A stretch of 64,000 nucleotides of DNA from positions 62,001 through 126,000 of the forward strand of contig NZ_JFCB01000017.1 in NCBI RefSeq assembly GCF_000725125.1, given 5' to 3'. A program made the translations under genes and the position numbers. The stretch's first letter is position 1; every line of letters begins with the position of its first letter. Source of the DNA: Streptomyces toyocaensis (GTDB taxonomy: Bacteria > Actinomycetota > Actinomycetes > Streptomycetales > Streptomycetaceae). Under the pieces are notes generated by a model. The model had not been told where the DNA came from. It did no database searches and saw only the letters and a program-made list of their open reading frames with translations. Shown piece after piece: positions 24,882 through 36,014 of this stretch.

Positions 24882-25799
24882 ATGGGAGCCCAGCTCCGGG
24901 TCTACAAGCGTCGCATCCGATCCGTCACCGCGACCAAGAAGATCACCAAGGCGATGGAGATGATCGCCGCCTCGCGCGTCGTCAAGGCGCAGCGCAAGGT
25001 GGCGGCCTCCACGCCGTACGCGCGGGAGCTCACCCGCGCGGTCTCGGCGGTCGGAACCGGGTCGAACACCAAGCACCCGCTCACCACGGAGGCGGAGAAC
25101 CCGACCCGCACCGCTGTCCTGCTCCTCACGAGCGACCGCGGTCTGGCCGGCGCCTTCAACTCCAACGCCATCAAGGCGGCGGAGCAACTGACCGAGCGCC
25201 TGGAGCGCGAGGGCAAGCAGGTCGACACGTACATCGTCGGCCGGCGCGGTGTCGCCCACTACAACTTCCGCGAGCGCAAGGTCGCGGAGATGTTCACGGG
25301 CTTCACCGACGAGCCGACGTACGCGGACGCCAAGAAGGTCGCGGCTCCGCTGATCGAGGCCATCCAGAACGAGACGGGCGAGGGCGGCGTGGACGAGCTC
25401 CACATCGTCTACACCGAGTTCGTCTCGATGATGACGCAGACGGCGCTCGCCGACCGTCTGCTGCCGCTGAGCCTCGACGAGGTCGCGCGGGAGGCGTCGC
25501 CGAAGGGCGAGATCCTCCCGCTCTACGACTTCGAGCCGTCGGCGGAGGACGTCCTCGACGCCCTGCTGCCGCGGTACGTCGAGAGCCGTGTCTACAACGC
25601 GCTGCTCCAGTCCGCCGCATCGAAGCACGCCGCCACGCGGCGCGCGATGAAGTCGGCCACGGACAACGCCGGTGAGCTGATCGAGACGCTCACCCGGCTT
25701 GCCAACCAGGCCCGCCAGGCCGAAATCACCCAGGAAATCAGCGAGATCGTCGGTGGCGCGAGCGCCCTGGCCGACGCGACCGCGGGGAGTGACCGCTAA
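24882..25799 (+). CDS. atpG: ATP synthase F1 subunit gamma
   Basis: Central rotor shaft of F1, 305 aa. The N-terminal helix RRIRSVTATKKITKAMEMIA and C-terminal helix MKSATDNAGELIETLTRLAN are the antiparallel coiled coil that rotates inside the hexamer. The Rossmann-like domain (LLLTSDRGLAGAFNSNAIKA) is typical. Its TAA overlaps the atpD ATG by one base, coupling gamma and beta. Confidence 0.97.
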   Translation: MGAQLRVYKRRIRSVTATKKITKAMEMIAASRVVKAQRKVAASTPYARELTRAVSAVGTGSNTKHPLTTEAENPTRTAVLLLTSDRGLAGAFNSNAIKAAEQLTERLEREGKQVDTYIVGRRGVAHYNFRERKVAEMFTGFTDEPTYADAKKVAAPLIEAIQNETGEGGVDELHIVYTEFVSMMTQTALADRLLPLSLDEVAREASPKGEILPLYDFEPSAEDVLDALLPRYVESRVYNALLQSAASKHAATRRAMKSATDNAGELIETLTRLANQARQAEITQEISEIVGGASALADATAGSDR

Positions 25800-27235
25800 T
25801 GACCACCACTGTTGAGACCGCGACGGCCACGGGCCGCGTCGCCCGGGTCATCGGCCCGGTCGTCGACGTGGAGTTCCCCGTCGACGCGATGCCGGAGATC
25901 TACAACGCGCTGCACGTCCAGGTCGCCGACCCGGCGAACGCGGGCGAGAAGAAGACGCTGACCCTGGAGGTCGCCCAGCACCTGGGTGACGGCCTGGTCC
26001 GCGCCATCTCCATGCAGCCCACCGACGGCCTGGTCCGCCAGGCCGCGGTGACCGACACGGGCGCGGGCATCACCGTCCCGGTCGGCGACTTCACCAAGGG
26101 CAAGGTGTTCAACACCCTCGGCGAGGTGCTGAACGTCGACGAGTCCTACGACGGCGAGCGCTGGTCCATCCACCGCCAGGCCCCGGCGTTCGACCAGCTC
26201 GAGTCGAAGACCGAGATGTTCGAGACCGGCCTGAAGGTCGTCGACCTGCTGACCCCGTACGTCAAGGGCGGCAAGATCGGTCTGTTCGGTGGCGCCGGCG
26301 TCGGCAAGACCGTGCTGATCCAGGAAATGATCATGCGTGTCGCCAACCTCCACGAGGGCGTCTCCGTCTTCGCGGGCGTCGGCGAGCGCACCCGTGAGGG
26401 CAACGACCTCATCGCGGAGATGGAGGAGTCCGGCGTCCTCGACAAGACCGCGCTGGTCTTCGGGCAGATGGACGAGCCCCCGGGCACCCGTCTGCGCGTC
26501 GCCCTGGCCGGTCTGACGATGGCGGAGTACTTCCGCGACGTCCAGAAGCAGGACGTGCTGTTCTTCATCGACAACATCTTCCGCTTCACCCAGGCCGGTT
26601 CCGAGGTCTCCACGCTGCTCGGCCGCATGCCGTCCGCGGTGGGTTACCAGCCGAACCTGGCGGACGAGATGGGTCAGCTCCAGGAGCGGATCACCTCGAC
26701 CCGCGGTCACTCGATCACCTCGATGCAGGCGATCTACGTCCCCGCGGACGACCTGACCGACCCGGCGCCGGCCACCACCTTCGCCCACCTCGACGCGACG
26801 ACGGTGCTCTCCCGTCCGATCTCGGAGAAGGGCATCTACCCGGCCGTGGACCCGCTGGACTCGACGTCCCGGATCCTGGACCCGCGCTACATCGCGCAGG
26901 ACCACTACAACGCGGCCATGCGCGTGAAGAACATCCTGCAGAAGTACAAGGACCTGCAGGACATCATCGCGATCCTCGGTATCGACGAGCTCGGCGAGGA
27001 GGACAAGCTCGTCGTCCACCGTGCCCGTCGCGTGGAGCGCTTCCTGTCCCAGAACACCCACGCCGCCAAGCAGTTCACCGGCGTGGACGGTTCGGACGTG
27101 CCGCTGGACGAGTCGATCGCCGCGTTCAACGCGATCTGCGACGGTGAGTACGACCACTTCCCGGAGCAGGCGTTCTTCATGTGCGGTGGCATCGAGGACC
27201 TGAAGAAGAACGCGAAGGAGCTGGGCGTCTCCTGA
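25799..27235 (+). CDS. atpD: ATP synthase F1 subunit beta
   Basis: Catalytic subunit, 478 aa. The P-loop GGAGVGKT is at residues 164-171 and the catalytic glutamate lies in GERTREGND. The DELSEED-region equivalent near the C terminus reads DELGEEDKLVVHRARRVERF. The family signature PAVDPLDSTSR is intact. The start overlaps the atpG stop. The next gene, atpC, starts 108 nt downstream at a TTG. Confidence 0.98.
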   Translation: MTTTVETATATGRVARVIGPVVDVEFPVDAMPEIYNALHVQVADPANAGEKKTLTLEVAQHLGDGLVRAISMQPTDGLVRQAAVTDTGAGITVPVGDFTKGKVFNTLGEVLNVDESYDGERWSIHRQAPAFDQLESKTEMFETGLKVVDLLTPYVKGGKIGLFGGAGVGKTVLIQEMIMRVANLHEGVSVFAGVGERTREGNDLIAEMEESGVLDKTALVFGQMDEPPGTRLRVALAGLTMAEYFRDVQKQDVLFFIDNIFRFTQAGSEVSTLLGRMPSAVGYQPNLADEMGQLQERITSTRGHSITSMQAIYVPADDLTDPAPATTFAHLDATTVLSRPISEKGIYPAVDPLDSTSRILDPRYIAQDHYNAAMRVKNILQKYKDLQDIIAILGIDELGEEDKLVVHRARRVERFLSQNTHAAKQFTGVDGSDVPLDESIAAFNAICDGEYDHFPEQAFFMCGGIEDLKKNAKELGVS

Positions 27236-27343
27236 GCCTGATGCTCGTCGAGGGGGCGGGCGCGTCCCGCCCCCTCGTCCACGCCCCTTAGACTTGTAAC
27301 CAACACCCGGCACAACCGCCGGGTGGTGACCCGAGGAGCCACC

Positions 27344-27721
27344 TTGGCTGCTGAGCTGCACGTCGCGCTGGTCGCGGCCGACCGAGAGGTCTGGTCCGGC
27401 GAGGCCACCCTGGTCGTCGCGCGCACCACGTCCGGCGACATCGGCGTCATGCCCGGTCACCAGCCGCTGCTCGGTGTGCTGGAGTCGGGCCCGGTGACCA
27501 TCCGTACGCGCGAGGGCGGGACGGTCGTCGCCGCGGTGCACGGCGGTTTCATCTCGTTCGCGGACGACAAGCTGTCGCTGCTGGCCGAGATCGCCGAGCT
27601 GTCGGACGAGATCGACGTCCAGAGCGCCGAGCAGGAGCTCGCCCGCGCGAAGGCGGAGGACGACACCGAGGCCGAGCGCCGCGCGGATGTCCGTCTGCGG
27701 GCGGCGACGGCGGGGCGCTGA
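27344..27721 (+). CDS. atpC: ATP synthase F1 subunit epsilon
   Basis: Regulatory rotor subunit, 125 aa. It starts at the TTG at 27344 with GAGGAG at 27333-27338; the upstream in-frame GTG lies within the ribosome-binding region and is rejected. The beta-sandwich domain (ELHVALVAADREVWSGEAT, GDIGVMPGHQPLLGVLESG) is followed by a C-terminal helical hairpin. The operon terminator follows. Confidence 0.95.
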   Translation: MAAELHVALVAADREVWSGEATLVVARTTSGDIGVMPGHQPLLGVLESGPVTIRTREGGTVVAAVHGGFISFADDKLSLLAEIAELSDEIDVQSAEQELARAKAEDDTEAERRADVRLRAATAGR

Positions 27722-27745
27722 TCCCAGCACGGTGAGATGACGTCA

Positions 27746-27793
27746 CTCAGCCGCGGCCGGCACCGGAGCGATCCGGAGCCGGTCGCGGCTGAG
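27746..27793 (+). terminator. Terminator of the atp operon
   Basis: A 15-bp stem (27746-27760 with 27779-27793, one G-U pair) starting CTCAGCCGCGGCCGG encloses a nested hairpin CCGGA/TCCGG. It lies 24 nt after the atpC stop. Confidence 0.8.
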
Positions 27794-27849
27794 GCAGATC
27801 TGGATGATTTTTCCGTTCCGTTACCTAGGAGACGAGGAGGTCGGTGCCG

Positions 27850-28299
27850 ATGGTCCTCGCTCTGACTGTGTGCGGAATCGTCGTGGCCCTCGTGGTGGTG
27901 GGCCTCTTCGTCTTCGGCCTGCGCCGCCGCCTCATCCAGCGGTCCGGCGGAACGTTCGACTGCAGCCTGCGCTGGGACGCGCCCGAGGCCTCCGGTGACT
28001 CCGGCGGCAAGGGCTGGGCGTACGGGGTGGCGCGGTACAACGGCGACCGGGTCGAGTGGTTCCGGGTGTTCTCCTACGCTCCCCGCCCGCGCCGTGTTCT
28101 GGAGCGCTCCGCGATCGAGGTGGCCGGCCGTCGCGTCCCCGAGGGCGAGGAGGAGCTGGCGCTGCTGTCCGACTCGGTGATCCTCGCCTGTCTGCACCGG
28201 GGCGCGCGCCTGGAACTCGCCATGAGCGAAGACGCGCTGACCGGTTTTCTCGCGTGGCTCGAAGCAGCCCCGCCCGGTCAGCGCGTCAATGTCGCTTAG
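27850..28299 (+). CDS. DUF2550 family membrane protein
   Basis: A conserved actinobacterial protein found directly downstream of atpC; function unknown. It has 149 aa from the ATG at 27850, chosen over a GTG at 27844 because GAGGAGG (27834-27840) sits 9 nt before the ATG but only 3 before the GTG. Residues 1-24 form a single hydrophobic anchor (VLALTVCGIVVALVVVGLFV). A soluble domain follows that starts with an RRRL basic patch and carries the conserved WAYGVARYNGDRVEWFRVFS stretch. It is convergent with the chitinase gene, only 13 nt away. Confidence 0.85.
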   Translation: MVLALTVCGIVVALVVVGLFVFGLRRRLIQRSGGTFDCSLRWDAPEASGDSGGKGWAYGVARYNGDRVEWFRVFSYAPRPRRVLERSAIEVAGRRVPEGEEELALLSDSVILACLHRGARLELAMSEDALTGFLAWLEAAPPGQRVNVA

Positions 28300-28312
28300 T
28301 GGTGCCTGGTAG

Positions 28313-30139
<1,827 letters not shown>

Positions 30140-30205
30140 GCTGCGCCTCCTTATGGGGAGAAGCCGTTGTGGACGTGACTGAGCCATCACATCCGCAGTG
30201 CCGCG

Positions 30206-30234
30206 AGAATAGAAAGGTCTGGACCACGGGTCAA
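30206..30234 (-). promoter_or_regulatory. Chitinase promoter
   Basis: On the minus strand TTGACC (30234-30229) and TATTCT (30211-30206) are separated by exactly 17 nt, a good housekeeping-sigma promoter. It lies about 67 nt upstream of the chitinase ATG. Confidence 0.8.
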
Positions 30235-30247
30235 TAGGTCTGGACCA
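30215..30247 (-). promoter_or_regulatory. Pair of 12-bp chitinase operator repeats
   Basis: TGGTCCAGACCT occurs twice in direct orientation (30247-30236 and 30226-30215), 21 bp apart. One copy sits just upstream of the -35 and the other in the spacer between -35 and -10. This exact repeat is the known chitinase control element of Streptomyces. It also resembles half of the DasR responsive element ACTGGTCTAGACCACT, so DasR binding in the absence of glucosamine-6-phosphate is likely. Confidence 0.85.
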
Positions 30248-30276
30248 GTTGGCCTCGATGTCCCCGAGCCGTCCGG

Positions 30277-30918
30277 CTAGATCCCGAACTCCTGAGCCAG
30301 CACGGCCGCTTGCACCCGGCTGCGCAGCTCCAGCTTCCCCAACAGGCGGCTGACGTGCGTCTTCACCGTGGCCTCGGCCATGTCGAGCCGCTTCGCGATG
30401 TCGGCGTTGGACAGCCCCTCGCCGAGGCACGACAGGACCTCGCGCTCACGCCGCGTCAGGGAGCCCAGCGCCGCCGGGTCACCCGCCGCCGGCCGCGCGG
30501 GCCTCGCGGCGAACTCGGCGATCAGCCGCCGTGTGACGGCCGGGGCGACGATGCCCTCGCCGCCCGCCACCGTGCGCACCGCCGTGATGAGGTCCCTCGC
30601 CTCCGTGTTCTTCAGCAGGAACCCGGCGGCACCGGCCCGCAGCGCCCCGAACACGTACTCGTCGAGGTCGAACGTGGTCAGTACCAGCACGTCGGCGAGA
30701 CCTTCCCCGACCACCTGCCGGGTCGCCGACACCCCGTCAAGACGGGGCATCTGTACGTCCATCAGCACCAGGTCGGGCCGGAGTTCACGGGCGAGCGCCA
30801 CCGCCCGTTCGCCGTCCGCGGCCTCGCCCACGACCTCGATGTCGGGCGCGCTGCCCAGGATCAGGACCAGGCCCGCGCGGACGGCGGACTGGTCCTCGGC
30901 GACCAGGACGCGGATCAT
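30277..30918 (-). CDS. NarL/LuxR-type response regulator
   Basis: 213 aa DNA-binding regulator. The receiver domain has VAEDQSAVR, the phospho-Asp in DLVLMDVQMPRLDG, and Lys in FLLKNTEARDL. The C-terminal LuxR HTH is at about 148-213 (LTREREVLSCLGEGLSNADI, ATVKTHVSRLLGKL). Its ATG overlaps the stop of the kinase gene by one base (TGATG), so they are a coupled pair. It lies directly upstream of the chitinase gene on the same strand, separated by the chitinase promoter. A link to chitinase control is suggested by position but is not proven. Confidence 0.95.
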   Translation of the reverse strand: MIRVLVAEDQSAVRAGLVLILGSAPDIEVVGEAADGERAVALARELRPDLVLMDVQMPRLDGVSATRQVVGEGLADVLVLTTFDLDEYVFGALRAGAAGFLLKNTEARDLITAVRTVAGGEGIVAPAVTRRLIAEFAARPARPAAGDPAALGSLTRREREVLSCLGEGLSNADIAKRLDMAEATVKTHVSRLLGKLELRSRVQAAVLAQEFGI

Positions 30919-32108
30919 CAGGTGTCTCCTTGCACGATGTCGGTGACCGGGAGGGTGGCGCGCACCACCCACAGCTTGCCCTCCGGGCCGCTCTCCGGCC
31001 CGGCCTCGAACGTGCCGTCCAGCAGGGCGGCCCGCTCCCGCATCCCGACGAGACCGGCCCCCGACCCCGGTGCGCGCGGGGTGTCCCGGTCGCCGAACGG
31101 GCTGGTCACCTTCAGGACCAGGGCGTCGTCCGGCCGGCGCAGCCACACGATGACCCTGCCAGGCGCGGCATGCTTGAGCGCGTTCGTCAGCGACTCCTGG
31201 ACCATCCTGTACGCGGCCAGTTCGACCGGCGCGGGGACGGCGCCGTACTCGGCGTCCAGGGCGACGTCGAGACCGTTGGCGCGGGCCCCCTCGACCAGGG
31301 CGCCGAGGCCGTCGAGCGTGGGGGTCGCCGCCGGTTCGCGGTCGTCGGCGCCGTCGCGCAGGATGCCGATGAGCCGTCGCATCTCGGACAGTCCCTGGAC
31401 GCTGTTCTCCCGGATCACGGTGAGCGCCTCCCGGGACGTCGCGGGGCTGTCGAGACTGAGGGCGGCCGTGGAGTGGATGGCGATCGCGGAGAGGTGGTTG
31501 GCGACCATGTCGTGCAACTCCCTTGCCATGCGGGCCCGTTCCGCGGTCACCGCCTGGACACGGTCCATCTCCGCGAGAAGGGCGGTCTGTTCGGCCCGCA
31601 GCCGGGCGGCCTCGGCCGCGTCGCGGTGGTTGCGCACGATGAGGCCGGTCGACGCCGGCGTGAACGTCACGGCACCGATGACCAGGCCGATGAGCAGGGC
31701 CTCCGGCACCCGCCACACCGCGTAGGGCACCAGGGTCGCCGCGATGGTGAGCAGTCCGGTGATCCGCGGCAGCAGCCGGGCGGTGGCGGGTGTCCCGTAC
31801 AGGACGGCCGCGTACATCAGGTCGGTGTACATCACGATCGTGGCGATGCTGCCCTGCGTCACCGTGTCCGCCGCCAGGGCCAGCGTGCCGGTCAGCAGGG
31901 CGGTGCGCGGTGCGGTGCGGCGCAGCAGTTCGCAGCCGGCGATCACGGCCAGCGGCACCAGGAGCGGCCCGCGGCCGTCGAGGAGCACCAGCGGGTCGTC
32001 GGCCTTCCGCACGCCCAGACCGAAGGCCCACAGCAGCAGCCCGCCGACGAGTCCGGCGAGGGCGACGAGGACGTCGAAGCGGGGAGGGCGGGGCGGTCGT
32101 ACGGCCAT
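30918..32108 (-). CDS. Membrane histidine kinase of the HisKA_3 (NarL) class
   Basis: 396 aa sensor kinase. The N-terminal half has several hydrophobic segments (LVALAGLVGGLLLWAFGLGV, LLVPLAVIAGCELL, IATIVMYTDLMYAAVLYGT, ALLIGLVIGAVTFTP), indicating a membrane-embedded sensor without a large external loop. The dimerisation/phospho-acceptor box ARELHDMVANHLSAIAIHS carries the His. The HATPase_c region contains YRMVQESLTNALKHA and GSGAGLVGMRERAALL. The signal is unknown. It pairs with the overlapping regulator gene downstream and diverges from a membrane-protein gene at 32262. Confidence 0.93.
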   Translation of the reverse strand: MAVRPPRPPRFDVLVALAGLVGGLLLWAFGLGVRKADDPLVLLDGRGPLLVPLAVIAGCELLRRTAPRTALLTGTLALAADTVTQGSIATIVMYTDLMYAAVLYGTPATARLLPRITGLLTIAATLVPYAVWRVPEALLIGLVIGAVTFTPASTGLIVRNHRDAAEAARLRAEQTALLAEMDRVQAVTAERARMARELHDMVANHLSAIAIHSTAALSLDSPATSREALTVIRENSVQGLSEMRRLIGILRDGADDREPAATPTLDGLGALVEGARANGLDVALDAEYGAVPAPVELAAYRMVQESLTNALKHAAPGRVIVWLRRPDDALVLKVTSPFGDRDTPRAPGSGAGLVGMRERAALLDGTFEAGPESGPEGKLWVVRATLPVTDIVQGDT

Positions 32109-32261
32109 GGCACCATCCAACACGGTGCGCGCACCCGGGCGCCTGATCCCCACGGACGGTCCAGGACTGCATCTTTCGATGTACCGCGGGTTCATCGGCG
32201 GCGACGACGCCTCCGGCCGGTCCGGACGGGAGCCTGGAAGGGTGACCGAGAGGAGCGAACC

Positions 32262-32843
32262 GTGATCGTCGCCTTGATCGCCGCCTGCGAGATCGGCTTC
32301 TGGGTGCTGCTGGCCGCCGGACTGGCCTGCCGCTATCCGCTGAGGATGCCGCGCACCGGACTGGTCCTGCTGCTGTGCGAGCCGCTGCTCGAGGTCGTCC
32401 TGCTGGTCGCCACCGCGCTGGACCTGAAGAACGGCGCGGAGCCGAACTGGACCCACGGGCTGGCCGCGCTGTACATCGGCTACACGGTGGGCCACGGCCA
32501 TCGCACCGTGAAGTGGCTCGACGGCCACGCCGCCCACCGGCTGGGCGGCGCGCCCCGGCCGCCCGGCCCGCCGCGGTACGGCATGGCCCGGGCACGGCAC
32601 GAGACCAGGGTCTGGCTGGGCACGCTGACGGCCGCCGTCGTGGCGACCGTGCTGCTCCAGCTCGCCATCCAGTACGTCGGCGACGCGAGCCGCGTCTCGT
32701 CGCTGGAGGACTGGCGCTTCACGGCCTGGCGGGTGGCCGGCATCCACGGACTGGTGGCGCTGGCCTACTGGATCTGGCCGAAGAGGGCCCCGGCGGGGGC
32801 GCGGGGCGCCGGCGCCGCCGGCCGGGAGCGGGCCAGCCGATGA
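32262..32843 (+). CDS. Conserved four-helix membrane protein, unknown function
   Basis: 193 aa from a GTG at 32262, with GAGAGGAG upstream. I recognise no named family. Hydrophobic stretches are IVALIAACEIGFWVLLAAGL, LVLLLCEPLLEVVLLVATA, WLGTLTAAVVATVLLQLAI and AGIHGLVALAYWIWP, giving about four membrane helices. A cytoplasmic loop is rich in His, Pro and Arg. The tail is Ala/Gly-rich. It overlaps the next gene by 4 nt, so the two small membrane proteins are translationally coupled and may work together. Confidence 0.75.
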   Translation: MIVALIAACEIGFWVLLAAGLACRYPLRMPRTGLVLLLCEPLLEVVLLVATALDLKNGAEPNWTHGLAALYIGYTVGHGHRTVKWLDGHAAHRLGGAPRPPGPPRYGMARARHETRVWLGTLTAAVVATVLLQLAIQYVGDASRVSSLEDWRFTAWRVAGIHGLVALAYWIWPKRAPAGARGAGAAGRERASR

Positions 32844-33022
32844 CGGGGGCGTGGCGGAACCTGCTCGCGGGCACGGTCACGCTGGTGGTGGGCCTGTTCC
32901 TGTGGCGGTTCGCCGGGGGAGCCGACCTGCCGGTGGTCACCCCCGCCAAGGCCGGCGTGGTGCTGATGTGCGTCGGCGGCGCCGAGATCCTGCTGGGCCT
33001 GTACCGGGCCGCGCGCCGGTAG
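32840..33022 (+). CDS. Small DUF5708-type membrane protein
   Basis: 60 aa with two hydrophobic helices (LLAGTVTLVVGLFLWRFAGG and AGVVLMCVGGAEILLGLYRA). The length and pattern fit the actinobacterial DUF5708 family as I remember it; function unknown. The ATG overlaps the stop of the upstream membrane protein (ATGA). The stop abuts the convergent adenosyltransferase gene with a 3-nt gap. Confidence 0.75.
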   Translation: MTGAWRNLLAGTVTLVVGLFLWRFAGGADLPVVTPAKAGVVLMCVGGAEILLGLYRAARR

Positions 33023-33025
33023 CGC

Positions 33026-33598
33026 TCAGCGCTCCCCGCCGGGCACCCACAGCACGTCGCCGGTCTCCTTGTTCGCGATGCGGGCCAGGATGAACAGGAG
33101 GTCGGAGAGGCGGTTGAGGTAGGTGGCGGTGAGGGGGTTCATGGTCTCGCCGTGCGCCTCCATGGCGGCCCAGGTGGAGCGCTCGGCCCGGCGTACGACC
33201 GTGCAGGCCTGATGGAGGAGGGCCGCACCGGCCGTACCGCCGGGCAGGATGAAGGAGCGGAGCTTCTCCAACTCCTCGTTGAAGCGGTCGCAGTCCGCCT
33301 CCAGCCGGTCGATGTAGAACTGCTCGACCCGCAGCGGCGGGTACTCCGGGTTCTCCACCACCGGCGTCGACAGGTCCGCGCCCACGTCGAACAGGTCGTT
33401 CTGCACGCGGGTGAGGACCTGGACGACCTCCTCGTGGAGACCGCCCAGCGCGATCGCGGTGCCGATCACCGCGTTCGCCTCGTTGGCGTCGGCGTAGGCG
33501 GAGATCCGCAGATCGGTCTTGGCGACCCGGGACATGTCACCGAGAGCGGTGGTGCCCTTGTCGCCGGTCCTCGTGTAGATGCGCGTCAGGTTGACCAT
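33026..33598 (-). CDS. ATP:cob(I)alamin adenosyltransferase, PduO type
   Basis: Adds the adenosyl group to cob(I)alamin to form coenzyme B12. 190 aa, the standard length. Motifs are the N-terminal ATP-binding loop YTRTGDKGTTALGDMSRVAK, the DANEANAVIG stretch, and the C-terminal signature VVRRAERSTWAAMEAHGE with NRLSDLLFILAR. The product is the cofactor of the mutase that starts at 63864 and is chaperoned by MeaB (54394), so this gene supplies the same pathway although it lies about 20 kb away. Confidence 0.95.
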   Translation of the reverse strand: MVNLTRIYTRTGDKGTTALGDMSRVAKTDLRISAYADANEANAVIGTAIALGGLHEEVVQVLTRVQNDLFDVGADLSTPVVENPEYPPLRVEQFYIDRLEADCDRFNEELEKLRSFILPGGTAGAALLHQACTVVRRAERSTWAAMEAHGETMNPLTATYLNRLSDLLFILARIANKETGDVLWVPGGER

Positions 33599-33611
33599 GG
33601 GGTCAGCCTAG

Positions 33612-34361
33612 TTACGCTCCGGCCGTTCGGAACACGCGTGTGCCCACTGTCACGGCGAGCAGTGCGAAGGCGACGGCCACCAGCGTGCCGTACAGCATGT
33701 GGGCCGTCGCGTAGGCGCCGGCGTACGCGTCCCGCACCGCGTCCACCAGATAACGGAACGGCATCAGGTGCGACAGCACGTCGAGCCAGGCGGGCCCGAG
33801 GGTCATGGGGAGCATGAGACCCGACAGCAGCATGGACGGCATGGTCAGCGCGTTGACCACCGGCCCGAATCCGTGCGGGGTGTCGATCTTCATGGCCAGG
33901 GCGTAGGACAGCGCGGCCAGGGACACGGTCAGCAGGGCGACGAAGGCGAAGCCGATCAGCACGCCGGCGAGGGGCGCCCGCAACCCCATCACCAGCGCGG
34001 CCAGGACCAGCAGCACCGCCTGGAAGACGAACACGGTGGCGTCCCGCAGGACCCGGCCCAGCAGCAGGGCGAGGCGGCTGACGGGCGTGACCCGCATCCG
34101 CTCGAGTACCCCCTGCCCCTTCTCGAGGATGATCGTGAAGCCTGCGAACGAGGCGCCGAACAGGCCGAGTTGCAGGAGCAGCCCCGGGACCAGCACCTGC
34201 CAGGAGCTGGCCTGCCCGCCGAGCGGCAGATCGGTCAGTAGCGGACCGAAGAACAACAGGTACAGCAGTGGCATCAGCACGCCGAACAGCAGGGCGAAGC
34301 GGGACCGCAGGGACTGGCGCAGATAACGCCCGTAGATGAGCGCGGTGTCGTGGAGCAGCAT
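33612..34361 (-). CDS. ABC-2 type exporter permease
   Basis: 249 aa membrane subunit with about six helices and the ABC-2 signature region (VLERMRVTPVSRLALLLGRV; ALTMPSMLLSGLMLPMTLGP). Its ATPase gene lies 13 nt upstream on the same strand. The daunorubicin/DrrB-like arrangement suggests export of a drug or lipid-like substrate, which cannot be named from sequence. It is presumably controlled by the divergent TetR regulator. Confidence 0.92.
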   Translation of the reverse strand: MLLHDTALIYGRYLRQSLRSRFALLFGVLMPLLYLLFFGPLLTDLPLGGQASSWQVLVPGLLLQLGLFGASFAGFTIILEKGQGVLERMRVTPVSRLALLLGRVLRDATVFVFQAVLLVLAALVMGLRAPLAGVLIGFAFVALLTVSLAALSYALAMKIDTPHGFGPVVNALTMPSMLLSGLMLPMTLGPAWLDVLSHLMPFRYLVDAVRDAYAGAYATAHMLYGTLVAVAFALLAVTVGTRVFRTAGA

Positions 34362-34374
34362 GGGTGTCGGTGTC

Positions 34375-35157
<783 letters not shown>

Positions 35158-35176
35158 GCCCCCAGAAAAACAGAGT

Positions 35177-35194
35177 CACTGAAATTTTTCAATG
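35177..35194. promoter_or_regulatory. Palindromic operator candidate between the ABC exporter and TetR genes
   Basis: CACTGAAATTTTTCAATG is an 18-bp inverted repeat (eight of nine pairs match) and unusually AT-rich for this genome. It lies in the 90-nt divergent spacer, 20 nt before the ATPase start, where a TetR dimer would be expected to repress both genes. Confidence 0.6.
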
Positions 35195-35247
35195 CCTCCA
35201 AAATTGCGCCGAGCCCAACGAGCACCGGCCCGCCTACGATGAGGGGC

Positions 35248-35889
35248 ATGGCAGAAGGGCTCAGGGAGCGGAAGAAGCGCGAGACCAGACAGCGGATCTC
35301 GGACATCGCCACCGGGCTGTTCCTGGAGCACGGCTTCGTGACGGTGACCATCGCCGAGGTGGCGGAGGCCGCGGACGTCTCCGTGAACACCGTCTACAAC
35401 TACTTCCCGACCAAGGAGGACCTCTTCCTCGACCGCAGCAAGGGCGTCGTCGACCGGCTCTCGCGCTGGGTGCGCGGCCGGGGTGTCGGCGAGTCCGCGG
35501 CCGACGCGGTGCTGCGCGAACTCCGGGAGGAGGTCGAGGCCGTCTCGCCCCGGGTCGGCCTGATGGAGGGTTACGACCGCTTCATGCGGGTCATCCACGA
35601 CGCTCCGCCCCTGCGCTCGCGGCTGTGGGCGATCCAGCAGGAGGTCCAGGACGACCTGGAGCAGACCCTGCGGGAGGAGACCGGCGCACCGGACGACGAC
35701 CCCCTGCCGACCCTGATCGCCGGCCAGCTCAACTGGGTCCACCACACGGTGATGGGGGTCATCGGACGCGCCATGATCGCCGGCCGCGACCGCCACGAGG
35801 TGTCCCGCGAGACCCTGGCCCTGCTGGACGAGATGGAGGGCCTGTTGAGCCCGAAGGTGCTCAAGTACGCCGTCCGGGGCGCTCCCTGA
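35248..35889 (+). CDS. TetR-family repressor
   Basis: 213 aa from the ATG at 35248; an ATG at 35239 would add three residues. The N-terminal TetR helix-turn-helix is clear (RQRISDIATGLFLEHGFVTV, TIAEVAEAADVSVNTVYNYF, PTKEDLF). The C-terminal ligand-binding domain is helical with no recognised ligand motif. Its divergence from a drug-type ABC exporter is the classic local-repressor layout. The protein probably binds the palindrome in the shared spacer. Confidence 0.93.
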   Translation: MAEGLRERKKRETRQRISDIATGLFLEHGFVTVTIAEVAEAADVSVNTVYNYFPTKEDLFLDRSKGVVDRLSRWVRGRGVGESAADAVLRELREEVEAVSPRVGLMEGYDRFMRVIHDAPPLRSRLWAIQQEVQDDLEQTLREETGAPDDDPLPTLIAGQLNWVHHTVMGVIGRAMIAGRDRHEVSRETLALLDEMEGLLSPKVLKYAVRGAP

Positions 35890-36014
35890 CCCGCTCCGGT
35901 GTGATGTCCGTCATGTGAGACGTGACGCGCGTTACTTACCGGTCACACGGCGCCCCGCGAACGCTAATGTCCGCTTCTGGAGAACAAGACAGCGCGTATC
36001 CAGGGAGTCGCACA

